From Dysgonomonas mossii DSM 22836 (lineage in GTDB: Bacteria > Bacteroidota > Bacteroidia > Bacteroidales > Dysgonomonadaceae), in contig NZ_GL892008.1 in NCBI RefSeq assembly GCF_000213575.1, positions 191,584 through 255,583 of the forward strand: 64,000 bases of DNA, written 5' to 3'. The notes beneath the pieces were generated by a model. The model made no database searches and was not told the DNA's origin. It was given only the letters and a program-made list of their open reading frames with translations. Of the stretch, positions 8,997-17,792 are shown in pieces. A program made the translations under genes and the position numbers. Every line of letters starts with the position of its first letter. The stretch's first letter is position 1.

Positions 8997-10418
8997 CTAT
9001 CTCCAGTCTTTCGAATACTTAATACCATCAAATACCAACTCGTCGTTATAGAATGCTCTTGCCATTCTTTGCATTGCAGTTAGCTGTGATGATTTGAAGT
9101 TGGAACGGTTAGGATCCATCGCAAAGATCATATGTGACAAATATCCGTTGTCGCGCATTTTTTTCAGGTTATTCTCACTTGCTATACGCCCTTGAGCAAA
9201 TTCTTGAGAATACAGCCCCATATTCGCTTTTGGCATTCCAGGAAAGTAAGAGGATAAATCAGAAGACCCACCATAATCATGTAATGCATAATCAACAAAT
9301 TCCCCTGAATTCATACCATCAATAGAAGGCAAACCGTATGTTGTACTGTAGCAATAGGCAACTACCCATCGTTCCGGTTGTATCTTTTTCACCTCGTAGC
9401 ACAATCTTGCTGCCGGCTCCTTGCCGGGATATACAAAGCCGGGAGTTATGTTACTATATTCGTATTTTGAATATTCATCATCTACAAAAATCCCATCCAA
9501 TTGGTAAGCATCACACATTGCTTTTACTTCTTTGGCAAACTCCTGTGCTGTTTCTTTACTCATATTAGCCACTCCTGATCGGTCGTGATTTCCCAAAAGC
9601 CCCAATATAATCTTTATACCTCTATCTTGTAATGGTTTCAGATATTTCTCCCGATTATCAAGAATGGCTTTTACATTTTCGTTATTGAAAATATATACCC
9701 GTCCGGTTTCTTCGTTATAGTTGATGTTAGCAGAAAAAAGAATTAAAGCATCTACTAAGGGTTTACCGCTACCGGCCAAAGTAAAGCTAAGATTATTCAA
9801 AGGATTGGTGTCGTTGATTTCCATACAGCTGAATACTTTAACACCTGGAGCTCCATCAACGTATTTTGTACAGTCAGGAAGCCCTGTCAGATCTTTTATG
9901 AATATCATCCGGGTTTGATCGGCTTCAGCCAGTTTAAAGTCTCCTGAAGTTACTTTCATACGCAATGGAATAACATAGCTTTTCTTGGGAGAAAGATCCC
10001 CTTCAGATGTGTATGATACTTTCATATCAGCCGATTGCTCGGAACCTTTATTCAATTTGATTATTCCTCCATCTGCGAATGTCACTTTTGCCTGCGGAAA
10101 TGCGTCGTAGGCAGTACCGTAAGTATTATTATATTCGGCAAGTACGGTTTCATCATAACTTACTGTCACTGTTCCTTCTGAAGCAAGTTTTGCTGTCGTC
10201 TTTAGTTGTAGGTACATATCACCTGCATCGCGGAATTCTACATTCGAGAACATTCGCTTCCCCTTGCTGTCACTAATGTAGCCCATTACAGAACCATCTC
10301 CCGTAGAATATTTGTTTTCGTCCAAAGTTCCTACATTAATATCCTCGGAGCAGGCTGTAAGCATAATACCTGCTATTATAAAGGCTGCAATCCTATATTT
10401 AGATTTTAAATATTTCAT
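8997..10418 (-). CDS. GH18 endo-beta-N-acetylglucosaminidase lipoprotein (DUF1735 + GH18)
   Basis: The 473-residue lipoprotein (lipobox ITACS-like, IMLTACSEDINV) has an N-terminal DUF1735/BT_3987-like beta domain up to about 185, then a GH18 TIM barrel. The barrel carries KIILGLLGNHD and the active-site strand DGIFVDDEY at about 306-314. In GH18 the last E of DGxxxDxE is the acid and the D two residues before it assists substrate-assisted catalysis; both are present. The first internal D is replaced by F, as in many endo-F/H-like enzymes. Related surface enzymes such as BT_3987 cut the core chitobiose of high-mannose N-glycans and free the glycan from protein. Its neighbours fit that role. 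It would act outside the cell before SusCD import. Confidence 0.92.
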   Translation of the reverse strand: MKYLKSKYRIAAFIIAGIMLTACSEDINVGTLDENKYSTGDGSVMGYISDSKGKRMFSNVEFRDAGDMYLQLKTTAKLASEGTVTVSYDETVLAEYNNTYGTAYDAFPQAKVTFADGGIIKLNKGSEQSADMKVSYTSEGDLSPKKSYVIPLRMKVTSGDFKLAEADQTRMIFIKDLTGLPDCTKYVDGAPGVKVFSCMEINDTNPLNNLSFTLAGSGKPLVDALILFSANINYNEETGRVYIFNNENVKAILDNREKYLKPLQDRGIKIILGLLGNHDRSGVANMSKETAQEFAKEVKAMCDAYQLDGIFVDDEYSKYEYSNITPGFVYPGKEPAARLCYEVKKIQPERWVVAYCYSTTYGLPSIDGMNSGEFVDYALHDYGGSSDLSSYFPGMPKANMGLYSQEFAQGRIASENNLKKMRDNGYLSHMIFAMDPNRSNFKSSQLTAMQRMARAFYNDELVFDGIKYSKDWR

Positions 10419-10447
10419 AGTTTCTTTTCTTAAAAGTTATAAGACTG

Positions 10448-11599
10448 TTATTTGGGTAACGAGACAGGTATCCATGTAATTGTTTTGTTTGCAACTATAG
10501 TATTACCATTACCTGTGTGGTCGGCTATTACCTGTCCACTTCCTTCGTTAAACTTCCAGTATGCTGCCAATCCCGGACTTTTAGGTGCTACTACATAAAA
10601 ATGATCTTTCCCTTGGATCTCTTCTGCTGTGAGCACACGGTTCCAAACACGACATTCGGATATAGTGCCTTCGATATAACGATTGTCATCGTATGATTTG
10701 CCTACATAGAAGCTGGAAGTAGCCCAGTTGACACTGTTACGATAATTTGTTGTTTTAGTATCTCCTTTTTTAACGCCATTGATGTAAACATTCACAGCAC
10801 CGTCGGCAGAGTTGTAAGTTGCAGCAAGATGCACCCATGCGTTAGTCGGTATCTGCCAGGCTGCATCTGTGAGATTTCCATTGGAAGTAGCTAGCTGAAG
10901 TTGATTGTCAGGAACACCGGCATCACCAATACGAAATAGGAAGTTACCTTCGATACCCATTACTGTACTAATAAGCTTGCCGAATTTATTTACATACAAC
11001 AATGCTTCTATGGATACCTCTTTCATATCATTCAACGTAGAAGTTCCCGGATTCTGTAGCGAAAGATAGTTTTCCGTAATATCAGCTACTGTATTAATCA
11101 GGGCAGCACCTTTAATTACAAAGTAAGTATTACGAGCACTTCTTAGAAATTCAATATTTGAATTAGCCACGGTTATAGGCAATACGTAAACTAGATCGCG
11201 ATCTAAGCCGGAAAGATTTTTGAAATTTATTTCCACATCATTACCTTTCACTGTGCCGGCTGCAATTGTAGATACAGCATCCGTAAGTTCATAATATTCA
11301 TTGGGAAGAATAATAGCATTGCCTTCATATGTCATATTATATTGGCTTACTAAAGATGCATCGACTTTATAGGTCACGATAATATCAGACGCTTCGGGTT
11401 TGGCAACAGATGTCTGAATAGTTCTACTTTCTGTTTCATTAGTTCCCATCAATAGTATAGAGCCGACTTTCTCTGAAGTAGTGAAAGCTTTATTGTCATA
11501 ATTTTCCGCATCGTCTCCGCAGGATGTCAATGTTCCAACAGCCAAGAACGTTACAAAAAATGAAAGTATTAAATTATTGAATTTGTTTTTCATAATCAT
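10448..11599 (-). CDS. DUF1735 + LamG-like surface lipoprotein (probable glycan-binding protein)
   Basis: This 383-residue lipoprotein (lipobox VGTLTSCGDD) has an N-terminal DUF1735-type domain (about 40-170) and a C-terminal concanavalin-like LamG/laminin-G_3 domain (about 175-380). The latter contains VSIEALLYVNKFGKLISTVM, WVHLAATYNSADGAVNVYIN and GTISECRVWNRVLTAEEI. LamG_3 folds bind carbohydrate, and no hydrolase motif is seen. The position directly before the GH18 gene corresponds, as I recall, to BT_3986 in the B. thetaiotaomicron high-mannose N-glycan locus, a presumed surface glycan-binding protein. The start chosen, MIMKNKFN, could equally be the second Met. Confidence 0.88.
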   Translation of the reverse strand: MIMKNKFNNLILSFFVTFLAVGTLTSCGDDAENYDNKAFTTSEKVGSILLMGTNETESRTIQTSVAKPEASDIIVTYKVDASLVSQYNMTYEGNAIILPNEYYELTDAVSTIAAGTVKGNDVEINFKNLSGLDRDLVYVLPITVANSNIEFLRSARNTYFVIKGAALINTVADITENYLSLQNPGTSTLNDMKEVSIEALLYVNKFGKLISTVMGIEGNFLFRIGDAGVPDNQLQLATSNGNLTDAAWQIPTNAWVHLAATYNSADGAVNVYINGVKKGDTKTTNYRNSVNWATSSFYVGKSYDDNRYIEGTISECRVWNRVLTAEEIQGKDHFYVVAPKSPGLAAYWKFNEGSGQVIADHTGNGNTIVANKTITWIPVSLPK

Positions 11600-11607
11600 T
11601 TCTTCTT

Positions 11608-12645
11608 TTATTTGACGGATGGATTAACACTCGAAATAATTTTTCTTAGATAGTAATAATCCTTTACAGTAGTATGATAATCGGTAGAAGCATTGTAAAC
11701 TCCCACGGCATTTACTTTTATTTCGCCATGTACAACGGGAGCCCAATCGGCAAGACCTTCCATCGTCACTGTACCGTTGGCGAAATATCCAATACTCTTG
11801 TTGGGATCATTCAGGTTAATAGCCATTACCACCATTCCGAAACGATCTTTCGGAATATTATCTATGTTGGCAAGGAGTAAAGTATAAGTTAATTCATCCT
11901 TCGCTTTTGCTGTTTTTCCTGAAATAAGAATAGATAAACAATCATCAAGCAACGAGGTATCTATGAGATTTTGAGGCTTTCCCTCGTATGTTATTATTTT
12001 CTCCGGATTGCGTTTCTTCCAATCTCTCATAATATTAATGAAAGCTGTTTCATTTTCGATATATTGATTCAACTCATTGGGACGCATATGGAGTCGTGAT
12101 TTCCCGGCATAACCGATACAAATACCGTCGTAGTTGTACTTTTGTACTAGACTAAGTGAATACTCCAAAGAGTCGGTCAAAAAGTCCAGAAAATCCAATG
12201 CAACAGGTTCATCTTCGGTGGCCATCTCAAGTTTGGCATTAAATGCGGCTTTGATTGCCTCAAAGTCTATTGTGTAAATAACCTTCGTTGCCTTCTCGCT
12301 ACGCACTTTGCTTATATCTTCCAACTCCCAATCAGCAAGCTTGTCCGGATGTATCAGTCCTATTATGTCTACGCTGTCGGGAAGATCGGTGATGTGATGC
12401 GCTCTAGAGAAAGGATTTTTTTCGCTATTGTCAACCCATGCATATACCAAAACGTGATTTGATTTTTTATATTCGTGCAAGTTTTCCAGATATTTAGCAT
12501 AAAGCTCCGGATTATCTTTTGATATATCCGCCTTGTCGAGATCAATGGTTTCTACCTCTTTCCAATCATCGCAAGACACCATCAGTATGACTGCCAGCAA
12601 GCAAAAGAGCGTTAGAGAAATATTATTTTTATTATATTTTTTCAT
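11608..12645 (-). CDS. Catalytically degenerate GH18-like surface lipoprotein
   Basis: This 345-residue lipoprotein (lipobox LMVSCDDW) has a GH18-like TIM barrel of the putative chitinase_18 group. The strand equivalent to the active site reads YNYDGICIGYAG at about 168-179. The first D and G of DGxDxDxE are kept, but the positions of the assisting D and the catalytic E are G and A. It should therefore bind rather than cut. The gene follows susD, with LamG and active GH18 genes after it, matching the inactive GH18-like protein (BT_3985, from memory) in the B. thetaiotaomicron locus. A role as surface glycan-binding protein presenting N-glycan to GH18 and SusCD is inferred. Confidence 0.87.
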   Translation of the reverse strand: MKKYNKNNISLTLFCLLAVILMVSCDDWKEVETIDLDKADISKDNPELYAKYLENLHEYKKSNHVLVYAWVDNSEKNPFSRAHHITDLPDSVDIIGLIHPDKLADWELEDISKVRSEKATKVIYTIDFEAIKAAFNAKLEMATEDEPVALDFLDFLTDSLEYSLSLVQKYNYDGICIGYAGKSRLHMRPNELNQYIENETAFINIMRDWKKRNPEKIITYEGKPQNLIDTSLLDDCLSILISGKTAKAKDELTYTLLLANIDNIPKDRFGMVVMAINLNDPNKSIGYFANGTVTMEGLADWAPVVHGEIKVNAVGVYNASTDYHTTVKDYYYLRKIISSVNPSVK

Positions 12646-12667
12646 AGTTATTCTTCATTAAAACGGA

Positions 12668-14296
12668 TTATTTACCAGGTTTGCAATCCCACCAAACACG
12701 TGTAGCCATTGAATCTCCTTTTTTGTTGCTCGATTCCTTGATCAGTAAATTCACTGCTACTGCTACGTTTTCCCCGTTCTCACGATATTCATTGGTCGGA
12801 TAAGTCAGACGAGCTATCCCCTCAGTATCATTGACGACTCCTCCGCTCAGGTTGGCTGCCATCGGCATTAACTTAGGATATCCGGTACGGCGGTATTCGG
12901 ACCAAGCTTCCATACAATTAGGAAATATAGCGATCCACTTTTGAGTAATTATTTGCTCTAATTTTGTCTCAAAATCGAAAGACTCATTCCATGCAACAGT
13001 CACATCAGATACAATAGATCCCGAATAATCATAGATTTGCCCGGATTTTCTGGCTAGCGGATCCTTATAGGCTGTTACTTTTCCGGTAGCATTGGCAATA
13101 TAAGCATCAACTCCTGTTGCATTTCGTTCAGCAAATGACATGCGGATACCTTCCTCGTAAAGGGCTTGAGCAGTACCTCCCATGTTCCATCCGCGAAGAG
13201 CACCTTCTGCCCGTAAGAATGTAGCTTCAGAAGCCGGAAAAACGAGAATATCATCTTCAGTGGTTACATTCATGCAAGAATAACCATGAGACCAAGAGTT
13301 AAATTCTCCCTGCCTGATTCCACGGCGTAAGCCAACATAATCTTCCGCATCAGTATAACCTCCGTTAGAAGTGGCCGCAAAGGTTGATTTGTTATAATAT
13401 ATCGGACGGCGAGGGTCGTTAAACCCATTCATATAACAGACCAAATCGGCTGAAATACGAGCATCAGACCAGTTAGGCATGAAGCGTTCCCATGGGTTAT
13501 GATCTGCTACTTTACGGAAAGCTCCGTCAGTAGATGCTGTCATTACACCCATTTGAGAATTTACAGCTTCTTCCGCTTTTGTTTTTGCCAACGTTTCATC
13601 GGCATATACTATACGCATAGCCATACGAAGTTTAAGTGAATTCGCAAACTTTGCCCACGAGGCAATATTACCGCTAAAGATGCGATCTGCTCCCGCATTG
13701 AATTTTTGGGTGGATAGTTTAGTGAGAACTTCGATGATATTATCCAGATCTTCAAACATTCTCATATATACGTCTTTTTGCGAATCGTAAGGAGACTTAA
13801 TCGCATTATCAACACCCACTTTTGTGTAAGGTATCGGTCCGTAAGTGTCAGTTACACGAAGCATGACAGCAATACGATACAGTTCAGCCAGTGAAAGAAA
13901 AAGTTCATCTTTGCTCTGGTTTACCAATTGGAAGTAATCCGGATAAAACTTTTCATAGAAGTCGCCAAAAGGAACTCTTGACCAGTTTTCGGATGGATTA
14001 TAAGTAGCAAAACGCCCCGACCAACCGGTTCCTAGGTTAGAGTCAGCTATATATCCAGAAAACCCACCCGGCATTAAACAATCTACATACTGAGAGAAAT
14101 TTTCGTTTTCGGGCATCATCACATCCTGCATATTTAACACAAGGGCTCTGACTAAATACCCATCTGCCATCATATCATCAGCATCCGGTTCGTAAGGATT
14201 TTTATTGTAATCTTCGAAGTTCGATGTACAAGCGGCCACTCCAAAAAGAATTGCGCCGATCGCGATAAACTTTGCTATAGTTTTATGTAATTCCAT
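12668..14296 (-). CDS. SusD-like outer-membrane lipoprotein
   Basis: The 542-residue lipoprotein (signal with LFGVAACTSN) resembles the SusD-like families that are mainly helical with TPR-like repeats. Typical features are FEDYNKNPYEPD near the mature N-terminus, ELYRIAVMLRVTDTYGPIPY, ANSLKLRMAMRIVYAD and the C-terminal QKWIAIFPNCMEAWSEYRRT. SusD proteins form the extracellular lid of SusC and bind glycan. Its start lies 12 bases after the susC stop, so the two are surely co-transcribed. The predicted substrate is high-mannose N-glycan, from the company of GH18 and GH92. Confidence 0.93.
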   Translation of the reverse strand: MELHKTIAKFIAIGAILFGVAACTSNFEDYNKNPYEPDADDMMADGYLVRALVLNMQDVMMPENENFSQYVDCLMPGGFSGYIADSNLGTGWSGRFATYNPSENWSRVPFGDFYEKFYPDYFQLVNQSKDELFLSLAELYRIAVMLRVTDTYGPIPYTKVGVDNAIKSPYDSQKDVYMRMFEDLDNIIEVLTKLSTQKFNAGADRIFSGNIASWAKFANSLKLRMAMRIVYADETLAKTKAEEAVNSQMGVMTASTDGAFRKVADHNPWERFMPNWSDARISADLVCYMNGFNDPRRPIYYNKSTFAATSNGGYTDAEDYVGLRRGIRQGEFNSWSHGYSCMNVTTEDDILVFPASEATFLRAEGALRGWNMGGTAQALYEEGIRMSFAERNATGVDAYIANATGKVTAYKDPLARKSGQIYDYSGSIVSDVTVAWNESFDFETKLEQIITQKWIAIFPNCMEAWSEYRRTGYPKLMPMAANLSGGVVNDTEGIARLTYPTNEYRENGENVAVAVNLLIKESSNKKGDSMATRVWWDCKPGK

Positions 14297-14308
14297 ACTA
14301 TCTGAGTT

Positions 14309-17300
14309 TTAGAATTTAAGTTTTACATTGAAGCCTATGCTGCGCAAGCTTGGCATCATAAAATAGTCAACACCTTGATAGTAATTACCTGTAGTGGCAA
14401 CAGCCTCAGGGTCGAAAGGAGCCTTGCAGTAAAACATAAAGAGGTTACGTCCTACCAGTGAAAGAGTGACGTCTGCAATATTATTAATCTTTGATCGAGG
14501 GATCGTATAGCTAAAAGAAGCTTCCTGTAAACGTATATTTGTTGCACTATAAGTATAGAACAAAGGGATACCACTGTCGGCTCCAATTGCTGTATACCAT
14601 TGCTGTGCATCGAGCATATCGTTGCCGTTGATAACGACGCCCCCGTTGTCGCGGGCATTTCCTGTTGCTTCAGATACGCCATAAGAGTCGAGAACAGCCT
14701 GTGTTGCTGAATAAACGACGCCGCCAAAGCGTGCTGAAACAAGGAAGCTTAATTCGTAATTCCCAAACAGGAAGTCATTCCTCCATGCCATGTTTGATTT
14801 TGGAAATACTGACCCCAGATAGATACCCTCAGTCAAATCGTTGACCTTTACAGCTCCACTTGCATCTACATAAATATTATTGTTTGAATCGCGCAGCAAG
14901 TCGGCCATAGAATATAAGTCTCCTAACGAGCCTCCTTTCTTTAAAATGAATCGGGCTTTTGATAAACCGCCTACATTCATCTCTTCTTTTGTGATTTTTT
15001 CTCCGGTCAACGGATGTATGTATCCATCTATCAGATTATTAATCTTGTTTTTGTTGGCACTAAAAGTATAGTTAGAACTCCACGTAAATTTATTCCATGT
15101 GTTTTTGTAGCCAAGAGATAGTTCTATACCATGATTGCTCACATCGCCTGTTTGCGCATAAAATGTGCTATAACCACCTGTAGGAGATAAATTAGCATTC
15201 ATCGTCTGGTTATAGGTTTTTGTATTATAGTATGAAACATCCAGGTTGAAATTCTTAAAGAAGTACGTGGTAAGACCTATTTCCCATGAGTTAGTCCGTT
15301 CCGGTTTCAGGTTATACAACGGGTAAGCTGACTGCGAAGTAAAGCCTCCTTTAGAGTCATCCCACGAGAAAGTAGGACTAGCTAGAAAACGACTAAACGG
15401 AAGACCTACAGATGCCCACGAACTGCGTAATTTCAGAAAGGATATATCTTGAGGCAAGGTTAAAAGTTCAGAAAAAATAACTGAGCCTCCTATAGACGGA
15501 TAAAAAAACGATTTCGTTGCAGAACGAGGACCGGCAAGTTGCGAAGGCCAATCGTTACGCCCTGTGAGCGTCAGGTAATAGGAATTTTTATAGCCCACTT
15601 CGGCTGAAGCAAAAACGGATTGGGTTTGTTCACGGTAGCCATTTTCCCTCCTTTTAGTTGTCGCTTTATCCAATTGGGCGATAGTGAAATAATTAGCAAG
15701 CCCATCTGCGGGTATAGGTCCCGAAACAGAGAGAGCATCAGACCGATTATCTGAGTAAGAAGCTCCAATGTTGGACGTTAATGACCAGTCTTCGCCAAAG
15801 TATTTATTAATATTCATCAGAATATCTGCATATGTTTGCTTGTCTCCCGTATTGGCTACTCCGTAGTAACCGTTTTGTGAGCCTTCGGCAATAACAGGTT
15901 CGGTACTGGCATAGTATTTCTGTTTATAAGTATTCGTAGAGTTATCTACTCGAACTCTTCCTGAAACATTCAGCCAGCTTAGAATATCGTAAGACAATGC
16001 GGTGCTGAGCATGTAGCGGTCTTTATCGTTTTCGCGTAAATTGCGGTAATTGATCCAATATGGGTTTTGTAAACGAAACGACCCTCCGCCTTGTGGCCAG
16101 TACTGAGTGTATAAGTTACGTGTAGGATCGAAACGTTCGAACATCTTATATTCTTCCCAGTCATTTCCTCGCGGGAACAAATAAGCAGACGCGATCGGAT
16201 TGGCATATACTCCCTGATTCACCATATTATGGTCTTTTTGTATAACATACTGCAGACCTACATCAAGTTTCATTTTATCATCTAAGAAAGATGTTGTATT
16301 ACGGAAGGTGAAATTGTAACGGTTGTATTTATTATTAGGTACTATCCCCCGTGAATTTAAAGCAGCAACAGACAGGTAAGTTTGATTTTTCTGAGATCCG
16401 GTCGACAGCGTAACTGTTTCGGTTCCGATAAGGCCTGTTTGGAAATAATCATCTTTTGGGTTGTATCCGTAATAATTGCCGGCATTAAGACGCGAACCCC
16501 AACTAGCCTCTGTCCCAGATGTTCCGTACCTATCCTGGAACTTATGCATGACAAAAGGATTCAGCATCTCAGTGTTACTTGAAACAGTAACTGTAGTACG
16601 TCCTACATGTCCTTTTTTTGTTGTAATAAGAATAGCTCCATTTGAAGCGTTGCTACCGTAAAGAGCGGCTGCGGCGGCACCTGACAGAACAGACATCGAT
16701 TCAATGTCTTCGGGATTGATATCGGCGATAGCTTCACTAGATCCTTGCGATTGAAATTCTTCGCTTCCTCCTGTCGCACTGAGATTGTACATCGGAATAC
16801 CATCTATTACATAAAGAGCGTTACTCGATTGCTCAATTCCTCTAGAACCTCGCATCACGACTTTACTGGCTCCACCAATCCCCGAAGAGGATGCATTGAT
16901 ATTCAAACCTGCAACTTTACCAGTCAGAGAGTTGATAAAATTGGAACTTTTCACACTGAGAGCAGACTCGGCATCTATCTGTGTTACGTTGTAACTCAAT
17001 GCCTTTTCGGAACGTTTGATGCCCAAGGCTGTGACGACTACAGCATCCAAAACATTATCCTTTTCCTTGAGTGTAATGCTAAACTGTGTTTTATTCCCGA
17101 CCGGTATTATACTAGATTCATAACCTACACAAGAAACTTGCAGAGATGTATTCTTAGAGATTGAAGCCTTTAAGGAGAAAGCTCCATCTATGTCTGTCAA
17201 AGTTCCATTTGTGGTACCTTCTATTGCGACAGAGGCTCCGATAACGATTTCTCCATTCTGGTCATATACAATCCCCGACAGTGTTTCAACTTTACTGACA

Positions 17301-17632
17301 GAGTCAACTTGCTTAAAAAGAAGAATATTAGAATTACTTATTTTATAAGTAATGTCCGTTCCTTTTACCATTTGTGCCAACACGTCACTGAGAGGTTTGT
17401 TTTGTGCGTTAACACTTACATTTTGCTTAATATTTACTTCTTTATCTGATATAAAGAGGTACTTGGTTTGTTTTTCGATTTCATTCATTACACTTTCCAT
17501 CGAGACATTTTGCATATTTATAGTCACACGGATACTTTGTGCAAGAATAGGTTGATTATTGATCAGAAAAAAACAAATGGCTAACATCGTGGTAAAGAAC
17601 CATTTTTTTTGCTGAATACTTTTTTTATCCAT
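14309..17632 (-). CDS. SusC-type TonB-dependent transducer with STN domain
   Basis: This 1107-residue outer-membrane receptor has a signal peptide ending near PILAQS, then an STN (secretin/TonB short N-terminal) signalling domain at about 40-105 with NMQNVSMESVMNEIEKQTKY. A carboxypeptidase-D-like domain follows (LSGIVYDQNGEIVIGASVAI, GTLTDIDG), then the plug (about 205-335; DGIPMYNL, AAAALYGSNASNGAILITTK) and the barrel. STN domains contact FecR proteins in the periplasm, and the FecR and ECF sigma genes directly upstream are the expected partners. Binding of the glycan should release the sigma factor and amplify the PUL. The barrel pairs with the SusD encoded next. The leader is overlapped by a probable antisense RNA. 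Confidence 0.95.
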   Translation of the reverse strand: MDKKSIQQKKWFFTTMLAICFFLINNQPILAQSIRVTINMQNVSMESVMNEIEKQTKYLFISDKEVNIKQNVSVNAQNKPLSDVLAQMVKGTDITYKISNSNILLFKQVDSVSKVETLSGIVYDQNGEIVIGASVAIEGTTNGTLTDIDGAFSLKASISKNTSLQVSCVGYESSIIPVGNKTQFSITLKEKDNVLDAVVVTALGIKRSEKALSYNVTQIDAESALSVKSSNFINSLTGKVAGLNINASSSGIGGASKVVMRGSRGIEQSSNALYVIDGIPMYNLSATGGSEEFQSQGSSEAIADINPEDIESMSVLSGAAAAALYGSNASNGAILITTKKGHVGRTTVTVSSNTEMLNPFVMHKFQDRYGTSGTEASWGSRLNAGNYYGYNPKDDYFQTGLIGTETVTLSTGSQKNQTYLSVAALNSRGIVPNNKYNRYNFTFRNTTSFLDDKMKLDVGLQYVIQKDHNMVNQGVYANPIASAYLFPRGNDWEEYKMFERFDPTRNLYTQYWPQGGGSFRLQNPYWINYRNLRENDKDRYMLSTALSYDILSWLNVSGRVRVDNSTNTYKQKYYASTEPVIAEGSQNGYYGVANTGDKQTYADILMNINKYFGEDWSLTSNIGASYSDNRSDALSVSGPIPADGLANYFTIAQLDKATTKRRENGYREQTQSVFASAEVGYKNSYYLTLTGRNDWPSQLAGPRSATKSFFYPSIGGSVIFSELLTLPQDISFLKLRSSWASVGLPFSRFLASPTFSWDDSKGGFTSQSAYPLYNLKPERTNSWEIGLTTYFFKNFNLDVSYYNTKTYNQTMNANLSPTGGYSTFYAQTGDVSNHGIELSLGYKNTWNKFTWSSNYTFSANKNKINNLIDGYIHPLTGEKITKEEMNVGGLSKARFILKKGGSLGDLYSMADLLRDSNNNIYVDASGAVKVNDLTEGIYLGSVFPKSNMAWRNDFLFGNYELSFLVSARFGGVVYSATQAVLDSYGVSEATGNARDNGGVVINGNDMLDAQQWYTAIGADSGIPLFYTYSATNIRLQEASFSYTIPRSKINNIADVTLSLVGRNLFMFYCKAPFDPEAVATTGNYYQGVDYFMMPSLRSIGFNVKLKF

Positions 17633-17639
17633 AACTTTG
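17608..17639 (+). promoter_or_regulatory. Antisense-strand promoter at the susC start codon
   Basis: On the plus strand, opposite to susC, TTTG (17608-17611) is followed after exactly 20 bases by TAACTTTG (17632-17639). This is a textbook Bacteroidota promoter. Its -7 element begins on the first base of the susC ATG. It would drive the antisense RNA annotated at 17646. Confidence 0.6.
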
Positions 17640-17645
17640 TGAAAT

Positions 17646-17728
17646 AAGAATCATTAGTAGTTAGAACTTTAAAGTTAATTAACTGCGATTTACGGCCTGT
17701 CAATGTTACAGCATTGGCAGGTTTTATT
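17646..17728 (+). ncRNA. Probable cis-antisense small RNA over the susC leader (DonS-like arrangement)
   Basis: A promoter (17608-17639) predicts a start near 17646. About 50 bases later comes an intrinsic terminator: arms 17696-17705 and 17712-17721, a 6-base loop, then TTTTATT. One pair in the stem is a G-U wobble only when read on the plus strand; on the minus strand it becomes a C-A mismatch, which argues that the terminator serves plus-strand RNA. The product, about 80 nt, would be fully complementary to the susC 5' leader. DonS, a cis-encoded antisense RNA that represses an ECF/anti-sigma N-glycan PUL in Bacteroides fragilis, has the same layout. The equivalence is inferred from position, not sequence. 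Confidence 0.55.
17696..17727 (+). terminator. Intrinsic terminator of the antisense RNA
   Basis: A 10-bp stem (17696-17705 with 17712-17721), 6-base loop and TTTTATT tail are present on the plus strand. The U-G pair at 17700/17717 stays paired only in plus-strand RNA. No plus-strand protein gene ends nearby. Confidence 0.65.
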
Positions 17729-17792
17729 ATGTAAATGGCAGGAGAGTGATTGTTTACTTTTTTTTATTTCATAGGCATATTTAAGGTTTTAT

